Program-made: the position numbers and the translations under genes
Source: Salinisphaeraceae bacterium
GTDB lineage: Bacteria > Pseudomonadota > Gammaproteobacteria > Nevskiales > Salinisphaeraceae
Reading direction: 5' to 3'
Assembly: GCA_002683405.1 (NCBI GenBank)
Contig: NYTH01000028.1
Coordinates: forward strand, 62,001-126,000
DNA length: 64,000 bases
Notes under the pieces: generated by a model
What the model saw: the letters and a program-made list of their open reading frames with translations, nothing else
What the model was told of the DNA's origin: nothing
Database searches by the model: none
In this document: positions 19,811 through 28,341 of the stretch, one piece after another
Position numbering within the stretch: the first letter of the stretch is position 1
How the letters are laid out: each line of letters opens with the position of its first letter

Positions 19811-20118
19811 GAGCCACAACTGCAGTAGGCCTGAAGGAGCGCAGCGGATTCAGGCGCAGCTCAAGGCGCCTGCAAGCATCTACCGTGACGGGCGCAGCGA
19901 CTACGTGCATGGTGCGCTTGGCACTTTGTGATGAATTAAAGACCGGATAGACCTCGTCAAGAAAAGTTTTTGAACCACAAAGGCACGAAGCACACAAAGA
20001 AATTCATTATCTTTTCTCTGTGTCTCTGCGCCTGCCGTGGTTAATCTTTTTTTCTCCCAGTCTTATGTGATTCCACCACGCCGGATTCCGGTCTGTGACC
20101 TCCATCCGGCCTACGAGC
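19811..20118 (+). repeat. Tandem ~300-bp duplication, copy 1
   Basis: Noncoding. It starts with a gagcc(a/g)c...gtaggcctgaaggagcgcag block and ends with a ccggattccggtctg...ccggcctacg block. It contains the motif TTTTGAACCACAAAGGCACG followed by a partly complementary TGTGTCTCTGCGCC...GTGGTTAATC segment, an imperfect long inverted repeat. Copy 2 lies about 20 bp further on. The pair fills the 619-bp gap between sat and the next gene; no ORF in it looks real. Confidence 0.85.
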
Positions 20119-20140
20119 TATCGGCAAGCACGCGGGGGCC

Positions 20141-20428
20141 GAGCCGCGATTGCCGTAGGCCTGAAGGAGCGCAGCGGATTCAGGCGTAGCTCAAGCCGCC
20201 TGCAAGCGTCAACCGTGGCGGGCGCAGCGATTACGTGCCTGGTGCGCTCGGCACCTTGTGATGAACTGAAAACCGGAAAGGCTTCGTCCAGAAAAGCTTT
20301 TGAACCACAAAGGCACGAAGCCCACAAAGACTCTGTGTCTCTGTGTCTCTGTGGTTAATCTTTTTCTTCCAGTCTGACGTGACACCAGCCCCACGCCGGA
20401 TTCCGGTCTGCGACCTCTATCCGGCCTA
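20141..20428 (+). repeat. Tandem ~300-bp duplication, copy 2
   Basis: Near-identical to copy 1 with scattered substitutions and small gaps. In this copy the inverted repeat is clearer: AACCACAAAGGCACGAAG opposite TCTGTGTCTCTGTGGTT. It ends at the stop codon of the convergent sterol-desaturase-like gene, so the outer edge overlaps that codon. The accac-aaag-gcac hairpin type recurs in many bacterial genomes; its function is unknown. Confidence 0.85.
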
Positions 20429-21223
20429 CGGGCGTTTGTCGTTTCTGAAAGGTTGCGTCAGCAGGCTCGGCAGGCGGGATTCGCGACTGGCGCGGAACTG
20501 GTCGAGACCGATGGTTATGCCGTCCTGGCCGGCTTCGGGCTGGGCGCGATAGGTCCCGAATAACCGGTCCCACCAGGGCAGGTTGAAGCCGAAGTTGGAA
20601 TCGGTCTCGCGGCGCACCCAGGAGTGGTGCACCCGATGCATGTCCGGCGTCACAACCAGCCACCGCAGCCGGCGATCAAGAGCCACCGGCAGTTTGACGT
20701 TGCCGTGGTTGAACATGGACGTGCCGTTGAGCACCACTTCGAATATCAGGACCGCCACTGCCGGCGCCCCCAATGCCGCGACCACCGCCCACTTGAGCGC
20801 CATGGAAATCAGGATTTCCAGCGGATGAAAACGCAGGCCCGTGGTGACATCGAAGTGCAGATCGCTGTGATGCATGCGGTGAAGCCGCCAAAGCACCGGC
20901 ACCTTATGGAAAACCACGTGCTGGGCATAGATCACTGCGTCCAGCACCAGAAAAGACAGCACCCCCGCCAGCCAGACCGGCACCGCAAGCTGGTTGAAGA
21001 TACCCCATCCCTGCTGGCCGGCCAGTACCGCCATACCCACCGCTGCACCGGGAAACACCAGGCGCAGCGCCAGGGCGTCCAACACCACAATGCCCAGATT
21101 GCCCGGCCAGCGCCGCCGCCGGGCTGGAAACTCACCACGCCGTGGCGCGAGTAGCTCCCAACCCATCATTGCGGCCAGAATGCCGAGAAAAATGGCTATG
21201 CGTATCCAGGCTTCCGAGTCCAC
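20426..21223 (-). CDS. Sterol desaturase/fatty acid hydroxylase family protein
   Basis: 265 aa integral membrane di-iron enzyme. The His clusters are visible as HVVFHKVPVLWRLHRMHHSD, the spaced His of GLRFHP and NHGN, and DMHRVHHSW. Four to five hydrophobic helices flank them (for example WIRIAIFLGILAAMMGW and VPVWLAGVLSFLVLDAVIY). The lipid substrate is unknown. The gene start overlaps the end of the porin-like gene by 28 bp on the same strand, so the two are probably co-transcribed. Confidence 0.88.
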   Translation of the reverse strand: MDSEAWIRIAIFLGILAAMMGWELLAPRRGEFPARRRRWPGNLGIVVLDALALRLVFPGAAVGMAVLAGQQGWGIFNQLAVPVWLAGVLSFLVLDAVIYAQHVVFHKVPVLWRLHRMHHSDLHFDVTTGLRFHPLEILISMALKWAVVAALGAPAVAVLIFEVVLNGTSMFNHGNVKLPVALDRRLRWLVVTPDMHRVHHSWVRRETDSNFGFNLPWWDRLFGTYRAQPEAGQDGITIGLDQFRASRESRLPSLLTQPFRNDKRP

Positions 21224-22131
21224 GTTCCAGTCCGTCTCCGCTCATACCGTGTCTCTCCCCGTTGACCGCCGGTCGGGGCTTTCGCTTTCGCGCTGAGCTG
21301 GAAGCTGCGGGTCACCGCCGCCACCCACCGGGGTCCCACCAGGTCCGAGGGTAGAAACAGGGGGCTCACATCATCGCTGTCATGCCAGCGCACGTCGAGG
21401 GTGAAGCGGTCGATGACGTAGGACAGCCCGAGATCGTAGAACGTGTAGTCAAGGTCGGGCACACCGCGGGTCTCATCGAAGGTCTGCTCCCCATAAATGC
21501 CCGAAATGGAGAGTCCGTCCAGCCAGCCGTTGAGCCAGCCGCCCGGCACGGCTTGGGCGCCGTACAGCTCGTAGGACACGGCCGGGGTGTCCGGCAGACA
21601 ATCATCGCCGGAGTAGTCATCCGCGTACCAGATATTGGGTGACAGGCTGAAACCGCCGTGCGTGAATGTGAGGTAGAGGTAGACCTCGCCGTAGTCGATA
21701 TCGACATTCTCCGTCTGGCCATCGCCGTCAAGATCCAGCTCCGCGCTGGGGTAGAAATAGGCCCAGTAGCCCACGTCGTAACTGAATGGGCTGTCGCCGA
21801 TCTGCCCGGCATACCCGACGAATGGGTCGATCTCCATCGTGCTGCCCTGGCCACCAAAGTCGGTGTTCGAGGACCACACGCCCAGATAAAAGCCGTTGGC
21901 GAAAGCCCAGGTCAGATCGGCCTGAATCTGCGGCCCGCCGTCGGTGTTGGTAAACCCGCGAAAAACGTAGTCCGTGGCGAGCCGAACATTGCCGCTTACC
22001 TCGCCAAAATCCAGCGACGTGTCTTTGGTCGATGGCCCTACATTCTCGCCGTGATCGTCCTGCGCCGACGCGGTGCCGGCCAGCAACACAACGCCCGCCG
22101 CGAACGCGGCCATGCTCTTTGCTGCAATCAT
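21196..22131 (-). CDS. TorF-family putative outer-membrane porin
   Basis: 311 aa. Signal peptide (residues 1-23, ending in TASAQ). The barrel opens with GNVRLATDYVFRGFTNTDGGPQIQADLTWAF, the pattern of the Gcw_chp/TIGR02001 family of putative porins, and runs through alternating aromatic strands. A normal barrel would stop at AVTRSF (about residue 279). Instead the frame continues for about 32 basic, non-barrel residues (SAKAKAPTGGQRGETRYERR...) into the next gene. This could be a recent stop-codon loss or frameshift, or an assembly error. Confidence 0.75.
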   Translation of the reverse strand: MIAAKSMAAFAAGVVLLAGTASAQDDHGENVGPSTKDTSLDFGEVSGNVRLATDYVFRGFTNTDGGPQIQADLTWAFANGFYLGVWSSNTDFGGQGSTMEIDPFVGYAGQIGDSPFSYDVGYWAYFYPSAELDLDGDGQTENVDIDYGEVYLYLTFTHGGFSLSPNIWYADDYSGDDCLPDTPAVSYELYGAQAVPGGWLNGWLDGLSISGIYGEQTFDETRGVPDLDYTFYDLGLSYVIDRFTLDVRWHDSDDVSPLFLPSDLVGPRWVAAVTRSFQLSAKAKAPTGGQRGETRYERRRTGTWTRKPGYA

Positions 22132-22352
22132 GACGCCTCCCAGACCTTGTTCTTATCCAGCCTTGCCACTAACAGGATACCGCGCGCAGCGCGGCACGGC
22201 TTGCGGTGGGCGGCTCATCGTCGCCAGGCGGGGCTTAATGTCACCGCGCGCAAGGCCCGAACAGTGAAGACGTGAACAAGCGAGAACATGGACAGCGCGG
22301 GCCAGGCTAGGTAGCGGCCCTGCCCGCCGACTGAGACGCGGTGAGATATCCG

Positions 22353-22832
22353 TCAGCCGCAGGCCTGCTCGATCACGGCGCGGGTGTCGTTCATGCGCTT
22401 GTCCCACTGGTCGGGCGTCATCTGCACCGGCCCGTCGTCCGTGGGCAGGCGCAGCCGGTGAGCCGGGTGCTGCTCCAGGAAGGTCTTGCGTTGACGGGCC
22501 TGCTCGCAGGCCGCCTGTCTCTGTGCAGCCGCCTGCTCGGCCGCCGCCTTTTGCGCCTGTTGCGCCTCGCGGGCTTCCCGCTGCTCGCGAAAATAGGCGG
22601 CCGACGACTCGATATCCGATCGGATTACGTTAGCGGCCGGCGGCTCATACTTTTTGCCGGCCGGCGCCGCAGCACTGTCGGAAAAATGCACGTTGCCCTG
22701 CTCGTCCACCCACCGATAGACCTCTGCGCAGACAGGCCTGCCCAACAGGGCCGCAGCCAGGACAAGCATGGCCATCGGCGCTCTGAAATACCTCGCGGAT
22801 CGCGTCACGGGCTGCCTCCCCTTGAAGGACAT
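22353..22832 (-). CDS. DUF4124 domain protein
   Basis: 159 aa. A signal peptide (AMLVLAAALLGRPVCA) is followed by a DUF4124 segment (EVYRWVDEQGNVHFSDSAAA). This is a short beta unit common in gammaproteobacterial envelope proteins. A Gln/Ala/Glu-rich helical region follows (REQREAREAQQAQKAAAEQAAAQR). No catalytic residues are recognised. It lies just upstream of gltX on the same strand. Function unknown. Confidence 0.82.
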   Translation of the reverse strand: MSFKGRQPVTRSARYFRAPMAMLVLAAALLGRPVCAEVYRWVDEQGNVHFSDSAAAPAGKKYEPPAANVIRSDIESSAAYFREQREAREAQQAQKAAAEQAAAQRQAACEQARQRKTFLEQHPAHRLRLPTDDGPVQMTPDQWDKRMNDTRAVIEQACG

Positions 22833-22846
22833 TGACCGGAATCGAA

Positions 22847-24280
22847 TCAGTTATCGGCCGATCGATCCAGCTTCTCAAGCGCCCGGTCTATGCGAGCGAG
22901 GGTCGCGTCGCGGCCCAGTACGGCGAGCGTGGTATCAATGGGGGGCGAAACCGGCACACCGGCCACCGCCACGCGAATGGGCTGCGCCACCTTGCCCAGC
23001 CCCGCATCGTTGGCTTCGGCCACACCGTGCACGGCCTCATGGATGGCTTGGGGCGACCAGTCCGGCAATGCGGCCAGCCGATCGCGTACCTGCGCGAGCA
23101 ATTCCAGGTTCACCGGCCGGCAGAATTTCTTGACGGCCTTCGCGTCGTACTCGGTGGGCGCCACGAAAAACATCTCCGCCTTGTCCGCCATCTCGACCAT
23201 CGTGGCGCCCCGCTCGCGCAGGATATCGGCCACGGCAGCCACGTCGACCTCGCCAGCCATCGAGACGCCGCGCTCGGCCAGATAGTCCGCGAGCAGCCCG
23301 CCCAGACGCTCGGCCGGCATGGCCTTGATGTGCTCCTGGTTCACCCAGAGCAGCTTGTCCGGGTCGAAGGTGGCCGCCCCTTTCTGGACGGATTCCAGCC
23401 GGAACGACTCGACCATCTCCTCGCGCGAGAAAATTTCCTTGTCGCCCTGCGACCAGCCCAGCCGCACCAGGTAGTTGATGAGCGCCTCGGGCAGGATGCC
23501 CTGTTCGCGGAACGTCATGACGCCGACCGCGCCGTGCCGCTTGGACAGCCGCTTGCCGTCCGCGCCCAGAATCATGGGCACGTGGGCGTAGTGCGGCAGC
23601 TGGCTCTCGTCGCCCACCAGCGCGCGGAAGATGTTGATCTGCCGCGGCGTGTTGTTCACGTGATCATCACCGCGAATGATGTGGGTGATGCCCATGTCCA
23701 TGTCGTCCACCACGACGCAGAAATTGTAGGTGGGCGTGCCGTCGGAGCGGGCGATGATCAGGTCATCCAGCTCGGTATTGGAGATGGTGATGTCGCCCTT
23801 GATCAGATCATGGATAACCGTGTCGCCCTCGAGCGGATTGGCAAAGCGCACCACGGGCGGCACATCGGCCGGCGGTTCGGGCAGCGTCCTGCCGGGCGAC
23901 GGGCGCCAGCTGCCGTCGTAGCGCGGCTTTTCGCCTTTCGCTCGGGCGGCTTCACGCATCGCCTCGACTTCCTCGGCCGTGGAATAGCAGTGGTAGGCCT
24001 TGCCCTCGTCGAGCAGCTGCTGGATGACTGCCTTGTAGCGATCAAAGCGTTCGGTCTGGTAGACCGGCGCCTCGTCGGCATCCAGCCCCAGCCACGTCAT
24101 GCCGTCCAGAATGGCCTGCACGGCCTCCGGGGTGGAGCGTTCTCGGTCGGTGTCCTCGATACGCAGCACGAAACGACCGCCGTTCTGGCGGGCGTGCAGC
24201 CAGGAATACAGCGCCGTACGGGCGCCACCGATATGCAGATAACCGGTGGGGCTGGGGGCGAAACGGGTAACAACGGACAT
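22847..24280 (-). CDS. gltX: Glutamyl-tRNA synthetase
   Basis: 477 aa class I synthetase. HIGH motif: PTGYLHIGGARTALYSW; KMSKS-like motif: GKRLSKRHGAVGV; FVLRIEDTDRERS binds glutamate and ATP. The C-terminal anticodon domain includes LEPLAQVRDRL-type helices. It is the standard bacterial length. The downstream DUF4124 gene may be transcribed with it. The region upstream carries REP-like palindromes, not a tRNA or a leader I can recognise. Confidence 0.96.
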   Translation of the reverse strand: MSVVTRFAPSPTGYLHIGGARTALYSWLHARQNGGRFVLRIEDTDRERSTPEAVQAILDGMTWLGLDADEAPVYQTERFDRYKAVIQQLLDEGKAYHCYSTAEEVEAMREAARAKGEKPRYDGSWRPSPGRTLPEPPADVPPVVRFANPLEGDTVIHDLIKGDITISNTELDDLIIARSDGTPTYNFCVVVDDMDMGITHIIRGDDHVNNTPRQINIFRALVGDESQLPHYAHVPMILGADGKRLSKRHGAVGVMTFREQGILPEALINYLVRLGWSQGDKEIFSREEMVESFRLESVQKGAATFDPDKLLWVNQEHIKAMPAERLGGLLADYLAERGVSMAGEVDVAAVADILRERGATMVEMADKAEMFFVAPTEYDAKAVKKFCRPVNLELLAQVRDRLAALPDWSPQAIHEAVHGVAEANDAGLGKVAQPIRVAVAGVPVSPPIDTTLAVLGRDATLARIDRALEKLDRSADN

Positions 24281-24311
24281 GGTTTTAGCCTATTGAATCG
24301 GTATTACGACA

Positions 24312-24485
24312 GCGTAGGCCGGATGCAGCGAAGCGGCATCCGGCAACTGGGTCAGCGAGACCGCCGTGCGCCACGCCGCAGGCCGACCCTGCACCTACCC
24401 GTAGGCCGGATGAAACGCAGTGTAATCCGGCAGGCCCGTCAGACAACCTCACGCCGGATTCCGCGCTTTGCGCTGCATCCGGCCT
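24312..24485. repeat. REP-like palindromic cluster
   Basis: Three palindromic units of the form gtaggccggatg...catccggc or ccggatt...ccggcctac lie in alternating orientation in the gltX-rpmE2 gap, at about 24314-24350, 24411-24440 and 24453-24487. They resemble the REP/BIME family of enterobacteria in core sequence. Related ccggcctac ends also border the tandem duplication near 20 kb. No gene is seen in the 308-bp gap. Confidence 0.75.
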
Positions 24486-24502
24486 ACTCATGTGTCGCAC
24501 AC

Positions 24503-24529
24503 AAAAAGGCCAGGAGCGCTGTCCTGGCC
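24503..24529 (-). terminator. Rho-independent terminator of rpmE2
   Basis: On the minus strand, stem GGCCAGGA / TCCTGGCC with a six-base loop is followed by a T run. It lies about 60 bp downstream of the rpmE2 stop, so it most likely ends that transcript. Confidence 0.88.
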
Positions 24530-24588
24530 TTGTCTGTTCATCATGGGCGCCCGGTTGGATTGGGGCCCGGCGCGGCGACGCCTTGCGG

Positions 24589-24840
24589 CTACTTGCCGCC
24601 CATCTGGTAGCGCTTGCGGAAGCGCTCCACCTTGCCGGTGGCGTCCATGATGTTCTGCTTGCCGGTGTAGAACGGGTGGGTCGCGCTGGACACGTCAAGC
24701 TTCACCACCGGGTATTCGTTGCCGTCTTCCCAGGTGATGGTCTCGTCGGTCCGGGCCGTGGAGCGCGTCAGAAAGGCGAAATCTCCGCTCATGTCCTTGA
24801 AGACGACCTGGCGGTAGTTCGGGTGAATGTCTTTTTTCAT
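24589..24840 (-). CDS. rpmE2: 50S ribosomal protein L31 type B
   Basis: 83 aa. [28 protein letters not shown] is the type B L31 start, and [25 protein letters not shown] the end. No Cys residues are present, so this is the zinc-free paralogue (C-) that replaces zinc-bound L31 under zinc limitation in many bacteria, usually under Zur. No zinc-binding rpmE is in the window. A Zur box was not visible upstream. Confidence 0.95.
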   Translation of the reverse strand: MKKDIHPNYRQVVFKDMSGDFAFLTRSTARTDETITWEDGNEYPVVKLDVSSATHPFYTGKQNIMDATGKVERFRKRYQMGGK

Positions 24841-24886
24841 GTCAGCGGCTCTTTCGTGCTCGATCTGGGTTGCAATTCATGGCGAA

Positions 24887-27800
24887 TCAGCCGGTCTGCA
24901 GGCGGGAAATCCCCAGCCTCAGACGCAGGCCATCGATATCAAATTCTTCCGTCTGTTCCCCGGACGGCGCGTCCGAGGCGTTCAGTTCACTGGCCAGGGT
25001 TTCGCGGGCCAGCCATTGCTGCTGCGATTCCATGGCTGCGGCGAGATCGCTATCTGCCTGATATTCCACACGAATTCTGTCTGACACGTGGAAATCGGCC
25101 GTCTTGCGCAGGCGCTGAATCCGGTTCACCGCCTCGCGCGCAAGACCACGCTCCCGCAGCGAGCCGGTAATTGTACTATCCAGAGCCACGGTAACGCCAT
25201 CCTCGCGGCCGACCAGCCATCCCTCCACGCCCTCGGCGGAGACGATCAAATCCTCCTCGTCCAGTTCGACGGGGTGGTCGGCGAAGTCCAGGGTCAGGTG
25301 TCCATCACGCTGGAACGCCTCGATCTGCTCGTCGGAAAGTTCCGAAACGGCCCGCGCCACCGGCTTCATCAGCTTGCCCAGCCGTTTGCCCAGCGTCTTG
25401 AAGTTGGGCTTGGCGCTGCGCTTGACCAGATCACCCGTGCCGGCGATGTATTCGATGGCGTCGACATTGAGCTCTTCGAGGATGATTCCGCGCACGGCCT
25501 CCACGTCAGCCTGCGCCACGCCCTGCTCTTCCACCACCAGAATACGTGACAGCGGCTGGCGCACGTTGATGCCGGCCTCGTTGCGCAGCGCCAGCACGTT
25601 GCCGACCACGGCGCGGGCCAGGCCCATGCGGCGTTCCAGGTTGGCGTCCACCCGCGTTTCATCACGCACGGGAAAGTCCGCCATGTGCACGGATTGGTCG
25701 GCGCCGTATTCGCCCACCGACAGGTTCCGGTGCAGCCACTCGGCAAAGAACGGCGCAATGGGCGCCATCATGCGGGCCACCGCCGTCAGGCACTCGTGGG
25801 TAGTGTGGTAGGCAGCCAGCTTGTCGCGACTGTCCGCATCGCTGGCCACATCAGCGCGGGCGCCCGACCAGAAACGCGGCCGGCTGCGGCGGATGTACCA
25901 GTTGGACAGCTCATCGACGAAACGCTCGACGGCGCGCGCAGCCGTGGTCGGATTGTAGTCGTCCAGCGCCTTTACGGCTTCGCCGGCCGTGGACTGCAGG
26001 CGCGAGATGATCCAGCGGTCCAGTTCGGGCCGCTCGGCCACGGGGGGCGCTTCGGCGGATAATTCAAAGCCGTCGATATTCGCGTAGGTAGCGAAAAAGG
26101 CGTAGACGTTTTCCAGCGTGCCGAACAGCTTGGTGCGGGTTTCGCGCAGGCCGCGCTCGGCGTATTTGGTGTTATCCCAGGGCGGGCTGTTGGCCATCAT
26201 GTACCAGCGGATGACGTCCGCACCGTGGGCCTCCAGCGCCTCGAACGGGTCCACCGTGTTGCCCTTGGACTTGGACATCTTCTCGCCGGCCGCGTCCAGA
26301 ATCAGGCCGTTGACCACCACGTTTTTAAACGCCGGGCTGTCCTTTACCAGCGTGCCGATAGCGTGCAGCGTGTAGAACCAACCGCGGGTCTGGTCGAGGC
26401 CTTCGCAGATGAAGTCCGCCGGGAAATTCGCCTCGAATTTTTCCTTGTTCTCGAACGGGTAATGCCACTGCGCGAAGGGCATGGCGCCGGAGTCGAACCA
26501 CACGTCGATGATTTCCGGCACGCGCCGCATGGTGCCCCCGTCCGGAGCGGGCCAGGTGATGTTGTCGACGTAGGGCTTGTGCAGGTCGAGGGCGTCGCCT
26601 TCGGGCACGGCATCGCCCGCCTTTTCGCGCAGCTCGGCGACCGAGCCGATGACTTCCACGTATTCCGGGTCCTTGTCCGACACCCAGATGGGCAGCGGTG
26701 TACCCCAGTAGCGATGCCGCGACAGCGCCCAGTCCACGTTGTTGGCCAGCCAGTCGCCAAAGCGGCCCTTGCCCACCTTGCTCGGGTGCCAACCGATCTG
26801 CTCGTTGAATTCGACCAGCTTGTCCTTGTGCGCCGTGGTGCGGACGAACCAGGACTCCACCGGATAGTTCATCAGCGGCGTGCCCTTGCGCCAGTCGTGC
26901 GGGTAGTTGTGCACCGTCACATCGCGCTTGAACAGCAGGCCGCGTTCCTTCAGATCACGGATGATGGGCTTGTCCGCATCCTTGAACCACAGGCCGCCGA
27001 CGATGGGCTGGCCGCCGACAAAATGCCCGTCCGGCCCGACCGAACTGATCATGGGAATGTCGTGAGCCTCGGCCGCGGCGTAGTCGTCGCCGCCGAAGGC
27101 CGGCGCGATATGCACGATGCCCGTGCCGTCCTCGGTCGAGACGTAATCGGCCGTGATCACCTGCCAGGCGTTGCCCATGTCGTGCGCGGCCTTGAAGTGC
27201 TCGAAGACCGGTTCGTAACGCGTGCCGGCCAGCTGGGCGCCGGTAAAGCGGGCCTCGACCTCGTAGTCGCCCTCGATGATCTCCAGCCGGTCCTCGGCCA
27301 GCACCAGCGTTTCGCTCTCGGTGCGAATGCGCACATAGTTGACCTTCGGCCCCACCGCCAGCGCGGCGTTGGCAATCAGCGTCCAGGGCGTGGTGGTCCA
27401 GGCCAGGAAATAAATCGGCTGATCGCCCGCCAGAAAATCCGGTGTGCCGCCGGTGCGCCGCAGCTCGAAGCGCACGGTCACCGACGGGTCCTGCACTTCC
27501 TGGTAGCCCAGACTCACCTCGTGGCTGGAGAGCACCGTGCCGCTGCCCGGCGAGTACCAGTGAATCTTGTGGCCCTTGTACAACAGTCCCTGATCCCAGA
27601 GCTGCTTGAGCAGCCACCAGACCGACTCGATGTACTCGCTGGAAAAGGTCACATAGGGGTCGTCCAGATCGACCCAGTAGCCGATGCGGCGCGTCAGCTC
27701 ATCCCACTGACTCTTGTAGCGCAGCACCGAAGCCTTGCAGGCCGCGTTGTACTTCTCGATGCCGTAGGCCTCGATGTCCTCACGCGATTGCAGGCCCAGT

Positions 27801-28099
27801 TCCTTTTCGACCTCGATTTCCACCGGCAGGCCATGCGTATCCCAGCCGGCCTTGCGGTCCACCCGGAAGCCGCGCATGTGCTTGTAGCGGCAAAAGCAGT
27901 CCTTGATGGTCCGCCCCAGCACATGGTGAATACCCGGCCGGCCGTTGGCCGTGGGCGGGCCTTCATAAAAGGTGAACACGGGCGCATCGGCCCGCGCCTG
28001 GCCACAGCGCTCGAACACTGACGCCTTGTCCCACCAGGCGCGAATGTCCCCGTCCATGGCAGGCAGATCGAGATTCTTGGTTTCGGGGAACTGGCTCAT
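24887..28099 (-). CDS. ileS: Isoleucyl-tRNA synthetase, IleS2-like
   Basis: 1070 aa, about 130 residues longer than the usual gammaproteobacterial IleS. The HIGH-type motif reads PPTANGRPGIHHVLGRT and the KMSKS motif GEKMSKSKGNTVDPFE. The editing domain (about 190-400) has the GTGIVHIAPAFGGDDY motif. The C-terminus ends without the Cys-rich zinc finger of IleS1. Length and motif variants place it with the eukaryote-like IleS2 type, often associated with mupirocin tolerance. The normal ribF-ileS-lspA neighbours are missing, which suggests transfer or replacement. Confidence 0.92.
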   Translation of the reverse strand: MSQFPETKNLDLPAMDGDIRAWWDKASVFERCGQARADAPVFTFYEGPPTANGRPGIHHVLGRTIKDCFCRYKHMRGFRVDRKAGWDTHGLPVEIEVEKELGLQSREDIEAYGIEKYNAACKASVLRYKSQWDELTRRIGYWVDLDDPYVTFSSEYIESVWWLLKQLWDQGLLYKGHKIHWYSPGSGTVLSSHEVSLGYQEVQDPSVTVRFELRRTGGTPDFLAGDQPIYFLAWTTTPWTLIANAALAVGPKVNYVRIRTESETLVLAEDRLEIIEGDYEVEARFTGAQLAGTRYEPVFEHFKAAHDMGNAWQVITADYVSTEDGTGIVHIAPAFGGDDYAAAEAHDIPMISSVGPDGHFVGGQPIVGGLWFKDADKPIIRDLKERGLLFKRDVTVHNYPHDWRKGTPLMNYPVESWFVRTTAHKDKLVEFNEQIGWHPSKVGKGRFGDWLANNVDWALSRHRYWGTPLPIWVSDKDPEYVEVIGSVAELREKAGDAVPEGDALDLHKPYVDNITWPAPDGGTMRRVPEIIDVWFDSGAMPFAQWHYPFENKEKFEANFPADFICEGLDQTRGWFYTLHAIGTLVKDSPAFKNVVVNGLILDAAGEKMSKSKGNTVDPFEALEAHGADVIRWYMMANSPPWDNTKYAERGLRETRTKLFGTLENVYAFFATYANIDGFELSAEAPPVAERPELDRWIISRLQSTAGEAVKALDDYNPTTAARAVERFVDELSNWYIRRSRPRFWSGARADVASDADSRDKLAAYHTTHECLTAVARMMAPIAPFFAEWLHRNLSVGEYGADQSVHMADFPVRDETRVDANLERRMGLARAVVGNVLALRNEAGINVRQPLSRILVVEEQGVAQADVEAVRGIILEELNVDAIEYIAGTGDLVKRSAKPNFKTLGKRLGKLMKPVARAVSELSDEQIEAFQRDGHLTLDFADHPVELDEEDLIVSAEGVEGWLVGREDGVTVALDSTITGSLRERGLAREAVNRIQRLRKTADFHVSDRIRVEYQADSDLAAAMESQQQWLARETLASELNASDAPSGEQTEEFDIDGLRLRLGISRLQTG

Positions 28100-28226
28100 G
28101 GCGACATACAGCGGCTGAAGGGCAGCCCGGCCCGGGCCGGACCGGCGATTCGGGCGCGAATGATAAACGCTTGCATCAGCGGGCGAAAATGCAGACGAGC
28201 AGGCCTGGCGTCCCGGCCGACCCCGC

Positions 28227-28244
28227 GCGTCACGAAAGCGTCAT
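28227..28244 (+). promoter_or_regulatory. Candidate Pho box upstream of phoD
   Basis: Two GTCA half-sites start at 28229 and 28240, exactly 11 bp apart as in PhoB-binding Pho boxes. The GCGTCACGAAAGCGTCAT core resembles the CTGTCAT repeat only partly. The same TCACGAAA(N)CGTCA core recurs upstream of the PhoX gene. It lies about 100 bp before the phosphatase start. Confidence 0.5.
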
Positions 28245-28341
28245 GGCTAAAAGATAGCTTTCCGGTTTAACCGGCACGAAATGCGGGCTGCAGCCCGCTC
28301 CGGCAAGCAGCCACCGCTCTGCCTCTGACCAAAGCAGTTTA

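Noticed and set aside
22832-24610. 592-aa frame antisense to gltX
   Set aside because: Shadow of a well-supported gltX on the other strand.
26225-28021. 598-aa frame antisense to ileS
   Set aside because: Shadow of ileS; no recognisable domain.
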